A stretch of 49,250 nt of DNA from Candidatus Peregrinibacteria bacterium (GTDB lineage: Bacteria; Patescibacteriota; Gracilibacteria; UBA1369; UM-FILTER-53-11), in contig JACPMA010000005.1 of NCBI GenBank assembly GCA_016186205.1, forward strand, positions 26,541-75,790, in the 5' to 3' direction. The position numbers and the translations under genes were made by a program. Shown here in pieces: positions 25,058-32,194 of this stretch. A model generated the notes under the pieces. It was not told the DNA's origin. It did no database searches and worked only from the letters and a program-made list of their open reading frames with translations. Numbering within the stretch: position 1 is the stretch's first letter; the number at the start of each line of letters is the position of its first letter.

Positions 25058-26410
25058 ATGGCTGACATGCAAGATGAGGGCGAAATGACTACTGGAAACA
25101 TGTTTCAGAGGCCGAAAGGAGTGCATGACATTTTGCCTGACACGCACGAGTATTTCACCTTCATCAAAAAAGTGGTGCGCCACCGAGCCAGGCAGAGCGG
25201 TTTTCGGCGCATCTCAACGCCGATTTTCGAATTCACGGATGTGTTTGCACGGGCGGTAGGAGCGGACACCGACATTGTTAGCAAAGAAATGTACACATTT
25301 CAGGATCGAAAAGGCCGTTCGCTCACGCTCAAACCGGAAGGTACTGCCGGAACAGTACGCGCGTATATTCAGCACAACATGCACACGCTAGCGCAACCGG
25401 TCGAACTCTATTACATCGAACCGCATTTTCGTTATGACCGTCCGCAAAAAGGCAGATTCCGGCAATTTTGGCAGTATGGATTTGAAGTGATCGGCGAAAG
25501 CGATCCGGCGCTCGACGCACAACTCATCTATCTTGCACAAACCATTACCGAAGACTTGGGCGTTGCCGGCTTATTCAAACTCCAAATCAATTCGATCGGC
25601 TGCATGAATGAAAAATGCCGTCCGCACTTTATGTCGGATTTGAAGAATTTCTATTTTGGAAAAGAACGGAGCCTGTGCGCCGACTGCAAGACGCGAGTTG
25701 AAACGAATCCGCTGCGGCTCCTTGATTGCAAATTGGAAGATTGCCGGATTTTGGCGGAGTTGGCGCCGAAAATGAAAGATTATCTGTGCGAGGAATGCCG
25801 GGAATTCCACAAACAGCTTCTCGATTTATTAAAAGAACTCGGCGTTGAATATGTGGAAAATTCAAGCCTCGTGCGCGGACTCGATTATTATACGAAAACG
25901 GTTTTTGAATTTTGGGACCGGGCGCTTGGCGCGCAGAATGCAATATGCGGCGGCGGCCGTTATGACGGCCTAATCGAACTTATGGGCGGAGCACCGACGC
26001 CGGCGGTTGGTTTTGCTGCAGGAATAGAACGAATCGTAGACAACATGAAACGCGAAAAAATCCGCGTGCCGAAAAAAGATGATCTCCATGTATTTGTGGC
26101 GCAGCTCGGATATGAAGCGAAGAAAAAATGCCTCACGCTCATGACAAAACTTCGGGAAGCCGGGATTAAAACAATCGGCGCGCTCGGAAAAGATTCTATA
26201 AAAGCCCAGCTCCGGCATGCAGACCGCTTTCAAGTTCCTTATACAATTATTATCGGCATCACAGAGGTACGCGATAAAACCGCGATCATCCGCGACATGA
26301 AACGCGGCAGCCAAGAAATAGTCGCATACGGAAAAGTGGTTGAGGAAATGAAAAAAATGCTTGGCAAAGAAAGGCTCGACACGTATTCGCCTGGGGAAGT
26401 ATTATATTAA
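25058..26410 (+). CDS. hisS: Histidyl-tRNA synthetase
   Basis: This 450-residue class II synthetase charges tRNA-His. It shows motif 1 around FRRISTPIFEFTDVFARAVG, motif 2 YIEPHFRYDRPQKGRFRQF, the histidine-binding signature SSLVRGLDYYTKTVFEF, and motif 3 near GFAAGIERI. A C-terminal anticodon-binding domain (HVFVAQLGYEAKKKCL, LGKDSIKAQLRHAD) is complete. Having both the RGLDYYT motif and the anticodon domain argues for a true synthetase and not the HisZ regulatory paralogue. Cys residues around 185-245 (CMNEKC, CADC, CEEC) may form a small zinc site. Several in-frame ATGs (25058, 25067, 25085) precede the conserved GVHDILPD; 25058 sits directly behind a promoter. Confidence 0.93.
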   Translation: MADMQDEGEMTTGNMFQRPKGVHDILPDTHEYFTFIKKVVRHRARQSGFRRISTPIFEFTDVFARAVGADTDIVSKEMYTFQDRKGRSLTLKPEGTAGTVRAYIQHNMHTLAQPVELYYIEPHFRYDRPQKGRFRQFWQYGFEVIGESDPALDAQLIYLAQTITEDLGVAGLFKLQINSIGCMNEKCRPHFMSDLKNFYFGKERSLCADCKTRVETNPLRLLDCKLEDCRILAELAPKMKDYLCEECREFHKQLLDLLKELGVEYVENSSLVRGLDYYTKTVFEFWDRALGAQNAICGGGRYDGLIELMGGAPTPAVGFAAGIERIVDNMKREKIRVPKKDDLHVFVAQLGYEAKKKCLTLMTKLREAGIKTIGALGKDSIKAQLRHADRFQVPYTIIIGITEVRDKTAIIRDMKRGSQEIVAYGKVVEEMKKMLGKERLDTYSPGEVLY

Positions 26411-26415
26411 ATGCA

Positions 26416-26520
26416 ATGTCATTAAAGACAGCAAAAATTATTATTGTGGTTCTCGTGGCGATTATAGCCCTGCTCATTGGATTTTTTGTTCTTCCGCGCG
26501 CGACGGTTTCGTTGTTTTAA
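26416..26520 (+). CDS. Tiny single-pass membrane protein, 34 residues
   Basis: ATG at 26416, five bases after hisS, opens a 34-codon frame: a short basic start (MSLKTAK), a strong hydrophobic segment IIIVVLVAIIALLIGFFVL, then PRATVSLF and stop. The stop codon TAA touches the end of the MITE-like palindrome that begins at 26521. It could be a genuine small membrane protein. It could also be the remaining N-terminus of a longer membrane-anchored protein cut by the insertion. Confidence 0.45.
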   Translation: MSLKTAKIIIVVLVAIIALLIGFFVLPRATVSLF

Positions 26521-26682
26521 GGAACCTCTGAAAAACAGATTTTCGTAGCGAACTTTGCAAATTTTGTGTGAAAATTGCGAAACGCGACGAAGGCGTATCA
26601 GATTTGATACGTCTAGGAGCGATGAGCAATTTGCAGCCAAAATTTGCAAAGTGCAGCAGAAAAGATGTTTTTCAGAGGTTCC
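26521..26682. mobile_element. MITE-like full-length palindrome
   Basis: The 162-bp element has perfect 17-bp terminal inverted repeats (GGAACCTCTGAAAAACA, 26521-26537 and 26666-26682). The arms are imperfectly paired throughout (for example ACTTTGCAAATTTTG in both). An exact central palindrome CGTATCA-GATT-TGATACG (26594-26611) lies at the geometric middle. It has no coding capacity. The flanks are TTAA on the left and CTAA on the right, an imperfect match to a short A/T-rich target duplication. The structure fits a miniature inverted-repeat element of a DDE transposon; the parent family is not identified. Confidence 0.7.
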
Positions 26683-26688
26683 CTAAGG

Positions 26689-26694
26689 TAGAAT
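26689..26694 (+). promoter_or_regulatory. -10 box six bases before the SLH-protein ATG
   Basis: TAGAAT followed by AAAATT and ATG at 26701. The -35 position falls inside the MITE right arm and is weak. Confidence 0.45.
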
Positions 26695-26700
26695 AAAATT

Positions 26701-28095
26701 ATGAGAATAGGACATAAGATTTTTTGTCTTTTTTTTAAAGTTGCGCCATGCTGGCGCGCTATTTGCCTAGCCTCGCTGTGGCTCGGCCTGATAACGCTCC
26801 CTGCGGTCGCGTTGGCAAATTTTTCTGATGTGCCGGAAACTCACAAGCATGCGCTGGCCATCCAAACACTAAAAGATGCCGGCATGGTAAGCGGCTATGG
26901 CGATGAAACATTTAAACCGGATCAACCAGTGAGCCGAGCAGAAGCGACAGCCGTTATTCTGAAGGCCGTCGGCATAACGGCGACGAAAACTTCCGCAAAA
27001 CTTCCATTTTCCGATGTGCCGGAAGACGCATGGTATTTCCCGATGATCCAATATGGCGTCTCAATAGGAAAATTAAAAGGATATGAAGACAAAACATTCA
27101 GACCCGATAAGCCCGTAACTTTACCGGAGGCTCTCGCGCTGACGGTTTCTTTTTATAAAGTCGGAGTGAAAAAAGTCGATGTGGCGCCAGTGATTTACGA
27201 CGGCTTGGATACAAAAGCATGGTATTCAAAACAGGCGCAGTTCGCGAAGAATAAAAATCTCATCGAGCCGGATGTAAACGGGCATATTGATCCTGCAAAA
27301 TCTCTAACGCGAGGCGAACTTGCCGAACTTATTTACCGTATGCGGATTTTTCAGCAAACGCAGCGCCCGTTCGATATAACCGCTGGCTGGATTGAAACCG
27401 AACATCTCGATAATTTCTGGAAAATCAAACATCCTCCCGATTGGGAAATTTTTAAAGGACAAAAAAACAGCGTTATTTGGAAACGCTCGCTGATGCAGGC
27501 GTTTTTCACCCGCCTTTGGCCGAAAAACGCGCGGCTATCAATTTCGCTCGTGGACAATCCGGAAAATCTAACGGCTGTACAATATTTTGCAAAACTCCGC
27601 GACGCCTATACCGCGTCCTATCCGGAGCTAAAAGTCATTTTTGTTGAAACAACGCTCGGCGGAAAAACCGCCATACGGATTTCCGTGCATAATCGGCATA
27701 TTATGGACGCTGCCATTGCTCTTCCGAATAAAAACTTCCTCATGATATATGGAGAATACGGCGAAGCTCCAATCGGCGAATTTTTGAAAAAACAAATTGA
27801 TGCGATGATTCTTTCTTATCAATATGTTGAGCGTCCGCCTGGACCTCCGCCGCCTCCGCCGATTCCGCTAGAACAGCGCATGGAAACTTTACGAGAAAAT
27901 ATTCTTGTCGCGGATAAATGGAAAGATATCACGCCGCTCTTTCCCGACAAAAAACTCATCAATACCGATGCGATCGGCATCGGCACCGGCCCGGTGGATT
28001 ACTACTATAGCGCAGAGGCGAACCATACGATAAAATTGGAACGCAATTCCGGAACGGTTTTAAATATTCGCGAAGGCGAAACAAATTCCTTCTAA
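26701..28095 (+). CDS. SLH-domain surface protein
   Basis: This 464-residue exported protein is probably attached to the cell surface through three S-layer homology repeats. The signal peptide ends at AVALA-N (residues 1-39). SLH1 is roughly 40-95 (FSDVPETHKHALAIQTLKD, GYGDETFKPDQPVSRAEA), SLH2 about 100-160 (FSDVPEDAWYFPMIQYGV, FRPDKPVTLPEAL), and SLH3 about 165-220 (more divergent, DPAKSLTRGELAELIYRM). The rest is an unknown domain with a PPGPPPPPPIP hinge near residue 380. Residues 14-30 of the signal peptide (VAPCWRAICLASLWLGL) are encoded by a palindromic repeat also found inside tsaD. A small lipoprotein gene follows after 13 bp. Confidence 0.85.
   Translation: MRIGHKIFCLFFKVAPCWRAICLASLWLGLITLPAVALANFSDVPETHKHALAIQTLKDAGMVSGYGDETFKPDQPVSRAEATAVILKAVGITATKTSAKLPFSDVPEDAWYFPMIQYGVSIGKLKGYEDKTFRPDKPVTLPEALALTVSFYKVGVKKVDVAPVIYDGLDTKAWYSKQAQFAKNKNLIEPDVNGHIDPAKSLTRGELAELIYRMRIFQQTQRPFDITAGWIETEHLDNFWKIKHPPDWEIFKGQKNSVIWKRSLMQAFFTRLWPKNARLSISLVDNPENLTAVQYFAKLRDAYTASYPELKVIFVETTLGGKTAIRISVHNRHIMDAAIALPNKNFLMIYGEYGEAPIGEFLKKQIDAMILSYQYVERPPGPPPPPPIPLEQRMETLRENILVADKWKDITPLFPDKKLINTDAIGIGTGPVDYYYSAEANHTIKLERNSGTVLNIREGETNSF
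26740..26790 (+). repeat. Two-hairpin palindromic repeat inside the SLH gene
   Basis: AGTTGCGCC-ATGCT-GGCGCG, then TTTGCCTAGCCTCGC and GGCTCGGCCTG. It is the same family as 23440-23489 and 24155-24206, in the same reading frame as the tsaD copy, and it encodes the hydrophobic core of the signal peptide. Confidence 0.7.
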
Positions 28096-28108
28096 TAGGC
28101 CGAGCCAT

Positions 28109-28273
28109 ATGAAAAAATTACTCATTATATTAGGACTCACTATGCTGATTATCCTTTCCGGCTGCGGAAAAAAAGCCGAGGATCGACCGGCGGCAAAAAC
28201 CAATGCGCCATTTAGCAAAGGCCCATCCGGTCCTCCTGTGATTTCAGCGCCAAATCTTCCAATGCCAAAATAA
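28109..28273 (+). CDS. Small lipoprotein, 54 residues
   Basis: ATG 28109 opens a 54-codon frame beginning MKKLLIILGLTMLIILSGCG, a good lipoprotein signal with lipobox ILSGC (Cys19). A short charged and Pro/Gly-rich tail follows (KTNAPFSKGPSGPPVISAP). It lies 13 bp after the SLH gene on the same strand and is probably co-transcribed. Such tiny lipoproteins have no assigned function. Confidence 0.7.
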   Translation: MKKLLIILGLTMLIILSGCGKKAEDRPAAKTNAPFSKGPSGPPVISAPNLPMPK

Positions 28274-28292
28274 GGAACTTTAAAAAACTCTC

Positions 28293-29456
28293 GTGCAAAA
28301 ATCTCACAACTACGAAAAAGCATCCATCGACCTTCATGCAAAATATAAGGGCAAACTTGAAATACGCGCGAAGGTGCCGCTGGAAAATAAAGAAGATTTG
28401 AGCAAAGCTTATACGCCGGGAGTTGCGGCGCCGTGCGAAGCTATAGCGAAACAACCGGAGCTTGCCTACAACTATACGATTAAAGCAAATACAGTTGCCG
28501 TTGTTTCGGACGGCACGGCTGTACTTGGCTTAGGAGATATCGGCGGACTCGCAGGATTGCCGGTTATGGAAGGAAAATGTCTTTTGTTTAAGCGCTTTGC
28601 GGGCATTGATGCCTTTCCAATTTGCCTTGATACGAAAGATCCGGATGAAATAATAAAAACAGTAAAATATATTGCGCCTTCATTCGGCGGAATAAATTTG
28701 GAAGATATTGCCGCGCCGAATTGTTTTTATGTTGAAGAAAAATTAAAAGAAGCCGTTTCTATTCCAGTTTTTCACGATGATCAGCACGGAACCGCCATTG
28801 TTATTTTAGCAGGGCTTATGAATGCCTTAAAAGTGGTCGATAAAAATCTCCGCAAGTGCCATATCGTAATTGCAGGCGCCGGAGCTGCAGGAATCGCAAC
28901 AGCGCGTTTGCTAATTCATGAAGGGGCGCATCATATTATTCTCACGGATCGAAAAGGAATCATTTATGAAGGCCGTGATGATTTAAATCTTTATAAAGAA
29001 CGTATCGCAAAACTTACAAACCGTGAAATGAGAAAAGGGCTGCTTGCTGATGCCATGCGCGGCGCTGATATTTTCATCGGCGTGTCGCACGCGCATATTG
29101 CAGATCGAAAAATGGTAAAAAGCATGGTGCGCGATCCTATCGTTTTTTCCATGGCGAATCCAACGCCGGAAATTATGCCGGAAGAAGCGTTGAAAGGCGG
29201 TGCGAAAATTATTGCAACCGGGCGCAGCGACTACCCGAATCAAATTAATAATGTTTTAGCTTTTCCGGGCGTTTTCCGCGGCGTTCTTGATTGTAGAGCG
29301 CGTTATGTCACTGATGCCATGAAAGTCGCTGCTGCTCATGCTCTGGCGGCTTTGGTAAAAAAACCGAGCGTGGAAAAAATCATTCCAGGCGTTTTTGAAA
29401 AAGGCGTTGCGGATGCTGTGGCGAAGGCGGTAATAAATACACATCGTCATTCCTGA
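28293..29456 (+). CDS. NAD(P)-dependent malic enzyme
   Basis: This 387-residue enzyme decarboxylates malate to pyruvate, reducing NAD(P). It is the short bacterial/archaeal form, without the C-terminal phosphotransacetylase domain of MaeB. Visible landmarks are the catalytic Tyr in KAYTPGVAAP, the catalytic Lys region IKANTVAVVSDGTAVLGLGD, the metal site FHDDQHGTAIV, and the dinucleotide fold VIAGAGAAGIATARLL. SMANPTPEIMPEEA and RSDYPNQINNVLAFPG follow. The start codon is GTG 28293. Only a distant AGGA (28274-28277) could serve for initiation. Together with PEP carboxylase it can interconvert C3 and C4 acids. A terminator follows at 29481. Confidence 0.92.
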   Translation: MQKSHNYEKASIDLHAKYKGKLEIRAKVPLENKEDLSKAYTPGVAAPCEAIAKQPELAYNYTIKANTVAVVSDGTAVLGLGDIGGLAGLPVMEGKCLLFKRFAGIDAFPICLDTKDPDEIIKTVKYIAPSFGGINLEDIAAPNCFYVEEKLKEAVSIPVFHDDQHGTAIVILAGLMNALKVVDKNLRKCHIVIAGAGAAGIATARLLIHEGAHHIILTDRKGIIYEGRDDLNLYKERIAKLTNREMRKGLLADAMRGADIFIGVSHAHIADRKMVKSMVRDPIVFSMANPTPEIMPEEALKGGAKIIATGRSDYPNQINNVLAFPGVFRGVLDCRARYVTDAMKVAAAHALAALVKKPSVEKIIPGVFEKGVADAVAKAVINTHRHS

Positions 29457-29480
29457 ATAAACGCGTATATGCCAAATAAT

Positions 29481-29505
29481 AAAGTCTGCCTGGGCGGGCT
29501 TTTTG
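29481..29505 (+). terminator. Predicted terminator of the malic enzyme gene
   Basis: AAAGTCTGC-CTGG-GCGGGCTTT folds into a 9-bp stem (two or three G-U pairs) with a tetraloop, followed by further Ts, 24 bp after the stop codon. Confidence 0.55.
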
Positions 29506-29578
29506 ATGTATTTCCTGGCTACTGCCAGCTCAAATTAAGGTCATAATGCCATCTTGACGTCAGCTGATAAAGCTTCCT

Positions 29579-29598
29579 TATTTGTGCGCGCACAAATA
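29579..29598. promoter_or_regulatory. 20-bp perfect palindrome, possible operator
   Basis: TATTTGTGCG/CGCACAAATA is a perfect inverted repeat with no spacer. It lies in the 345-bp gene-free stretch 29457-29801, about 140 bp upstream of the hisR promoter. No open frame or RNA gene is visible in the stretch. Confidence 0.4.
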
Positions 29599-29676
29599 CA
29601 AACACAGTCTTCAAATAGAACAACTGATGCGGTATGCGGTGCGCGCTTGCATTTCTAAAAAATCATTTTAGTTTCG

Positions 29677-29690
29677 TGTTCCCGGGAACA
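29677..29690. promoter_or_regulatory. 14-bp perfect palindrome, possible operator
   Basis: TGTTCCCGGGAACA followed by TTTTTTC. Without a loop it is a poor terminator hairpin; it looks more like a protein-binding site about 50 bp upstream of the hisR -35 box. Confidence 0.35.
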
Positions 29691-29738
29691 TTTTTTCAGG
29701 TTAGTTTTTTACGCCAGACGACAATTTTGTAAATAAGC

Positions 29739-29766
29739 TTGACTTTTCTTTTGCCGGCGCTATACT
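29739..29766 (+). promoter_or_regulatory. Predicted promoter of hisR and the his operon
   Basis: TTGACT (29739-29744), 16-bp spacer, TATACT (29761-29766). Transcription should start near 29773, just before the operator-like inverted repeat. Confidence 0.7.
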
Positions 29767-29775
29767 TGTTTTAGC

Positions 29776-29793
29776 GTTTTAATACGTTAAAAC
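29776..29793. promoter_or_regulatory. Operator-like inverted repeat at the his promoter
   Basis: GTTTTAA-TACG-TTAAAAC is a perfect 7-bp inverted repeat directly after the expected transcription start. A further half-site GTTTTAG (29768-29774) begins 8 bp upstream, overlapping the start region. The gene that follows encodes a TrpR-family repressor, so autoregulation is the natural reading. Confidence 0.6.
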
Positions 29794-29801
29794 AGTTGTC
29801 T

Positions 29802-30089
29802 ATGCAAAAAACAGTCCTCGACACCACAGAAATGCGCGAACTCTTTGCAGCCATCGCCAAACTCAAAACTCCGCGTGAAGCCAAATTTTTCCTTCGCGAC
29901 CTTTGCACGCTTGCGGAACTTAAGGAAATGGCGACTCGTTGGCAGATTGCAAAAAGCATAAAAAAAGATATCCCATATCGCAAGATTGTTAAACAAACCG
30001 GCGCCTCAACCGCCACGATCACGCGCGTGGCTAATTGGCTGCATCATGGCATGGGAGGATACCGGTCTATGCTGCAGCGTTTAAAATAA
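29802..30089 (+). CDS. hisR: TrpR-family regulator (YerC/HisR type)
   Basis: This 95-residue DNA-binding protein is of the TrpR fold, YerC/YecD subgroup. The sequence is all helical. KTPREAKFFLRDLCTLAELKEMATRW gives the core helices. The helix-turn-helix is YRKIVKQTGASTATITRVANWL, then the family ending GMGGYRSMLQRL. A TrpR-type repressor of histidine genes has been proposed in Gram-positive bacteria by comparative genomics. Here the gene heads a complete his cluster behind a promoter with an operator-like site, so a histidine-responsive repressor is the best guess. I use ATG 29802; a TTG six bases upstream would add two residues. A terminator-like hairpin follows, so readthrough into hisG may be partial. 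Confidence 0.75.
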   Translation: MQKTVLDTTEMRELFAAIAKLKTPREAKFFLRDLCTLAELKEMATRWQIAKSIKKDIPYRKIVKQTGASTATITRVANWLHHGMGGYRSMLQRLK

Positions 30090-30114
30090 ATGACAGCAAG
30101 ATTGGTATCCATTC

Positions 30115-30136
30115 ATCCGCCTCAAGGCGGATTTTT
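30115..30136 (+). terminator. Intrinsic terminator or attenuator between hisR and hisG
   Basis: ATCCGCC-TCAA-GGCGGAT forms a 7-bp GC-rich stem with a tetraloop, followed by TTTT. It lies 26 bp after the hisR stop and 138 bp before hisG, and should at least reduce readthrough. Confidence 0.6.
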
Positions 30137-30141
30137 AATCT

Positions 30142-30245
30142 GGGGGAAACCTACGGTTTCCCCCACGAGCTCGCCACTCGCTACGCTCGGGACTCGCCCC
30201 CCTTCCCTTCACCAGCACTCGCTCGGGGCCCACGAGACCCTAGCT
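30142..30245 (+). repeat. Cluster of palindromes between hisR and hisG
   Basis: First comes a perfect hairpin GGGGGAAACC-TAC-GGTTTCCCCC (30142-30164). A stretch rich in CTCGC/GCTCG repeats follows. The end of the cluster (30218-30245, reverse strand) matches the palindromic core inside rlmD (20316-20343) at 24 of 28 positions. No gene fits here. Confidence 0.6.
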
Positions 30246-30273
30246 CATGCTGCAATTTTAATCTTCTCTATGT

Positions 30274-30897
30274 ATGAATAACGTACGCATCGCCATTCAG
30301 GCAAAAGGTAAACTCGCCGAACCAAGTCTAGGTTTTCTTTTGTCGCTGGGACTTCGTTTTAAACCGAACGGGCGAAACTGCATTGTGACATGCGAAAACT
30401 GCCCGCTCGATATTCTATTTCTGCGGGATGATGATATTCCGGATTATGTCTCCCGCGGCATAGCCGATTTTGGCATCATCGGCGAAAATGTATTGCTGGA
30501 GAAAAACGCCCGCGTGAAAATTCTCAAGAAACTTGGTTTTGGAACATGTTCGCTTGTACTGGCGGTTCCGGAAAATTCGCAGATTTCCAATGTGCTTGAA
30601 CTTGACGGCAAAAGCATCGCCACAACCTATCCAAATCTTTTGAGAGAATATCTGCGCGTAGAGCGGATTGAAACGGAAATTATTCCGCTTAAAGGCTCTG
30701 CAGAAATCGCTCCGAATTTGAATCTTTCAGATGCCATTTGCGATCTGACACAGACCGGGAGAACGCTAAAGGAAAATAATCTTCGGCTACTCACGACGAT
30801 TCTTGAATCGCAAGCGATCCTTATTCAACCACCTTTCCTCACAAACCGTGCGGCAAAAAAAATGGAAAAGCTTTTTGCGCCGGCTCCAAATTTATGA
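30274..30897 (+). CDS. hisG: ATP phosphoribosyltransferase, short form
   Basis: This 207-residue enzyme joins ATP and PRPP in the first step of histidine synthesis. Landmarks are AIQAKGKLAEPS, the GIADFGIIGENVL segment and the PRPP-binding loop LSDAICDLTQTGRTLKENNL. The length matches the short HisG class, which lacks the C-terminal histidine-binding domain of long forms (about 290-300 residues). Short HisG normally needs the HisRS-like partner HisZ for activity and feedback control; no hisZ is in this window. The gene overlaps hisD by ATGA. Confidence 0.92.
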   Translation: MNNVRIAIQAKGKLAEPSLGFLLSLGLRFKPNGRNCIVTCENCPLDILFLRDDDIPDYVSRGIADFGIIGENVLLEKNARVKILKKLGFGTCSLVLAVPENSQISNVLELDGKSIATTYPNLLREYLRVERIETEIIPLKGSAEIAPNLNLSDAICDLTQTGRTLKENNLRLLTTILESQAILIQPPFLTNRAAKKMEKLFAPAPNL

Positions 30898-32183
30898 AAA
30901 TTCTTTCTACTCAACAATTAACACTGGAAGAAATAATGAACAGCGTGCGCCGAAGCAGGAGCTCGGCAGCGGATGTAAAATCCGTCGTACTCGCGATAAT
31001 GGAACAAGTCAGATGCGATGGCGACAGAGCGCTTTTTGATCTATCAAAACGCTTTGATGGCGCTACGCTTTCTTCGCTCAAAGTTTCGAAATCTGAAATC
31101 AAACAGGCATATAAACTCATTTCGCCAGAACTTATATACGCTCTTAAACAAGCAAAACGAAACATTGAAAAATTTCACCGCACAACTATGCCGAAAAAAG
31201 AACGCCGTACATCAACCGTGCCCGGTGTACGCATATGGCGCGAATTCCGTCCTATCGAGTGCGTGGGGCTTTACGTTCCAGGCGGAAAAGCGGCTTATCC
31301 ATCAACTGTTCTAATGCTTGGAATTCCTGCGAAGCAAGCTGGCTGTCAAAAAATAATTCTCTGCACGCCGGCTTCAAAGGAAAACAATGTAAATCCGGCG
31401 GTTCTCGTAGCCGCTGATCTATGCGGCATTACTGAAATTTTCAAAGTCGGCGGCGCGCAAGCAATTGCCGCAATGGCCTATGGAACGGAAAGTATCCCGA
31501 AAGTCTCAAAGATTTTCGGGCCCGGAAATCAATTTGTCACTGCAGCAAAAATGCTGGCGTACGGCGAAGTTGATATAGATATGCCGGCAGGGCCTTCGGA
31601 AGTGGAAATCATTACTGATGAAACTGCTGACCCGACTTGGATCGCGGCCGATCTCCTTTCTCAGCTTGAACATGGAGCTGATTCGCAGGCTTTGCTTGTA
31701 ACGTTTTCCGAAGAATTTGCGGAGCAAGTAATTCAAGCGATGCAAAAAGAAATGCAGATACTTCCACGGAAAGCGATCGTGGAACAAGCGTTTAAAAAAA
31801 GCTTTGCCGTTATCGTTCGTTCCATGAATGAAGCTTGTGAAATAACAAATGCCTATGCCCCTGAACACCTCGAAATTATTTGCAAGAATGAGAAAGATGA
31901 AGCGCAGATTCTCAAAAAAATTATCAATGTCGGCTCCATCTTTCTTGGTAAATTCACCACCGAACCGCTCGGCGATTATGCCACTGGCGCTAATCACACC
32001 CTTCCAACTTCCGGCTTTGCAAAAATGTTCTCGCCGGTTTCCACTGCTTCATTTGGAAAAATGATCCAAGTGGAGCGTGTATCAAAAAAAGGCATCGGCC
32101 GCTTGAGAAAAACCGTGGAAACTCTTGCTGCCGCAGAAGGACTCGATGCTCACAAATATGCTGTAACCATCCGTTTTTTATAA
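30894..32183 (+). CDS. hisD: Histidinol dehydrogenase
   Basis: This 429-residue zinc enzyme oxidises histidinol to histidine in two NAD-dependent steps, the last of the pathway. Family motifs include ECVGLYVPGGKAAYPSTVLM, VGGAQAIAAMAYGT, KIFGPGNQFVTAAK, DMPAGPSEVEII, QLEHGADSQALL, NAYAPEHLEI and GDYATGANHTLPT. These contain the zinc ligands and catalytic residues. Length is normal. It overlaps hisG by 4 bp and is followed by hisC after 11 bp. Confidence 0.96.
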   Translation: MKILSTQQLTLEEIMNSVRRSRSSAADVKSVVLAIMEQVRCDGDRALFDLSKRFDGATLSSLKVSKSEIKQAYKLISPELIYALKQAKRNIEKFHRTTMPKKERRTSTVPGVRIWREFRPIECVGLYVPGGKAAYPSTVLMLGIPAKQAGCQKIILCTPASKENNVNPAVLVAADLCGITEIFKVGGAQAIAAMAYGTESIPKVSKIFGPGNQFVTAAKMLAYGEVDIDMPAGPSEVEIITDETADPTWIAADLLSQLEHGADSQALLVTFSEEFAEQVIQAMQKEMQILPRKAIVEQAFKKSFAVIVRSMNEACEITNAYAPEHLEIICKNEKDEAQILKKIINVGSIFLGKFTTEPLGDYATGANHTLPTSGFAKMFSPVSTASFGKMIQVERVSKKGIGRLRKTVETLAAAEGLDAHKYAVTIRFL

Positions 32184-32194
32184 TTAAAAAACTT

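Noticed and set aside
25058-26410. HisZ instead of HisS
   Set aside because: The full histidine-binding signature and a complete C-terminal anticodon domain are present, which HisZ lacks.
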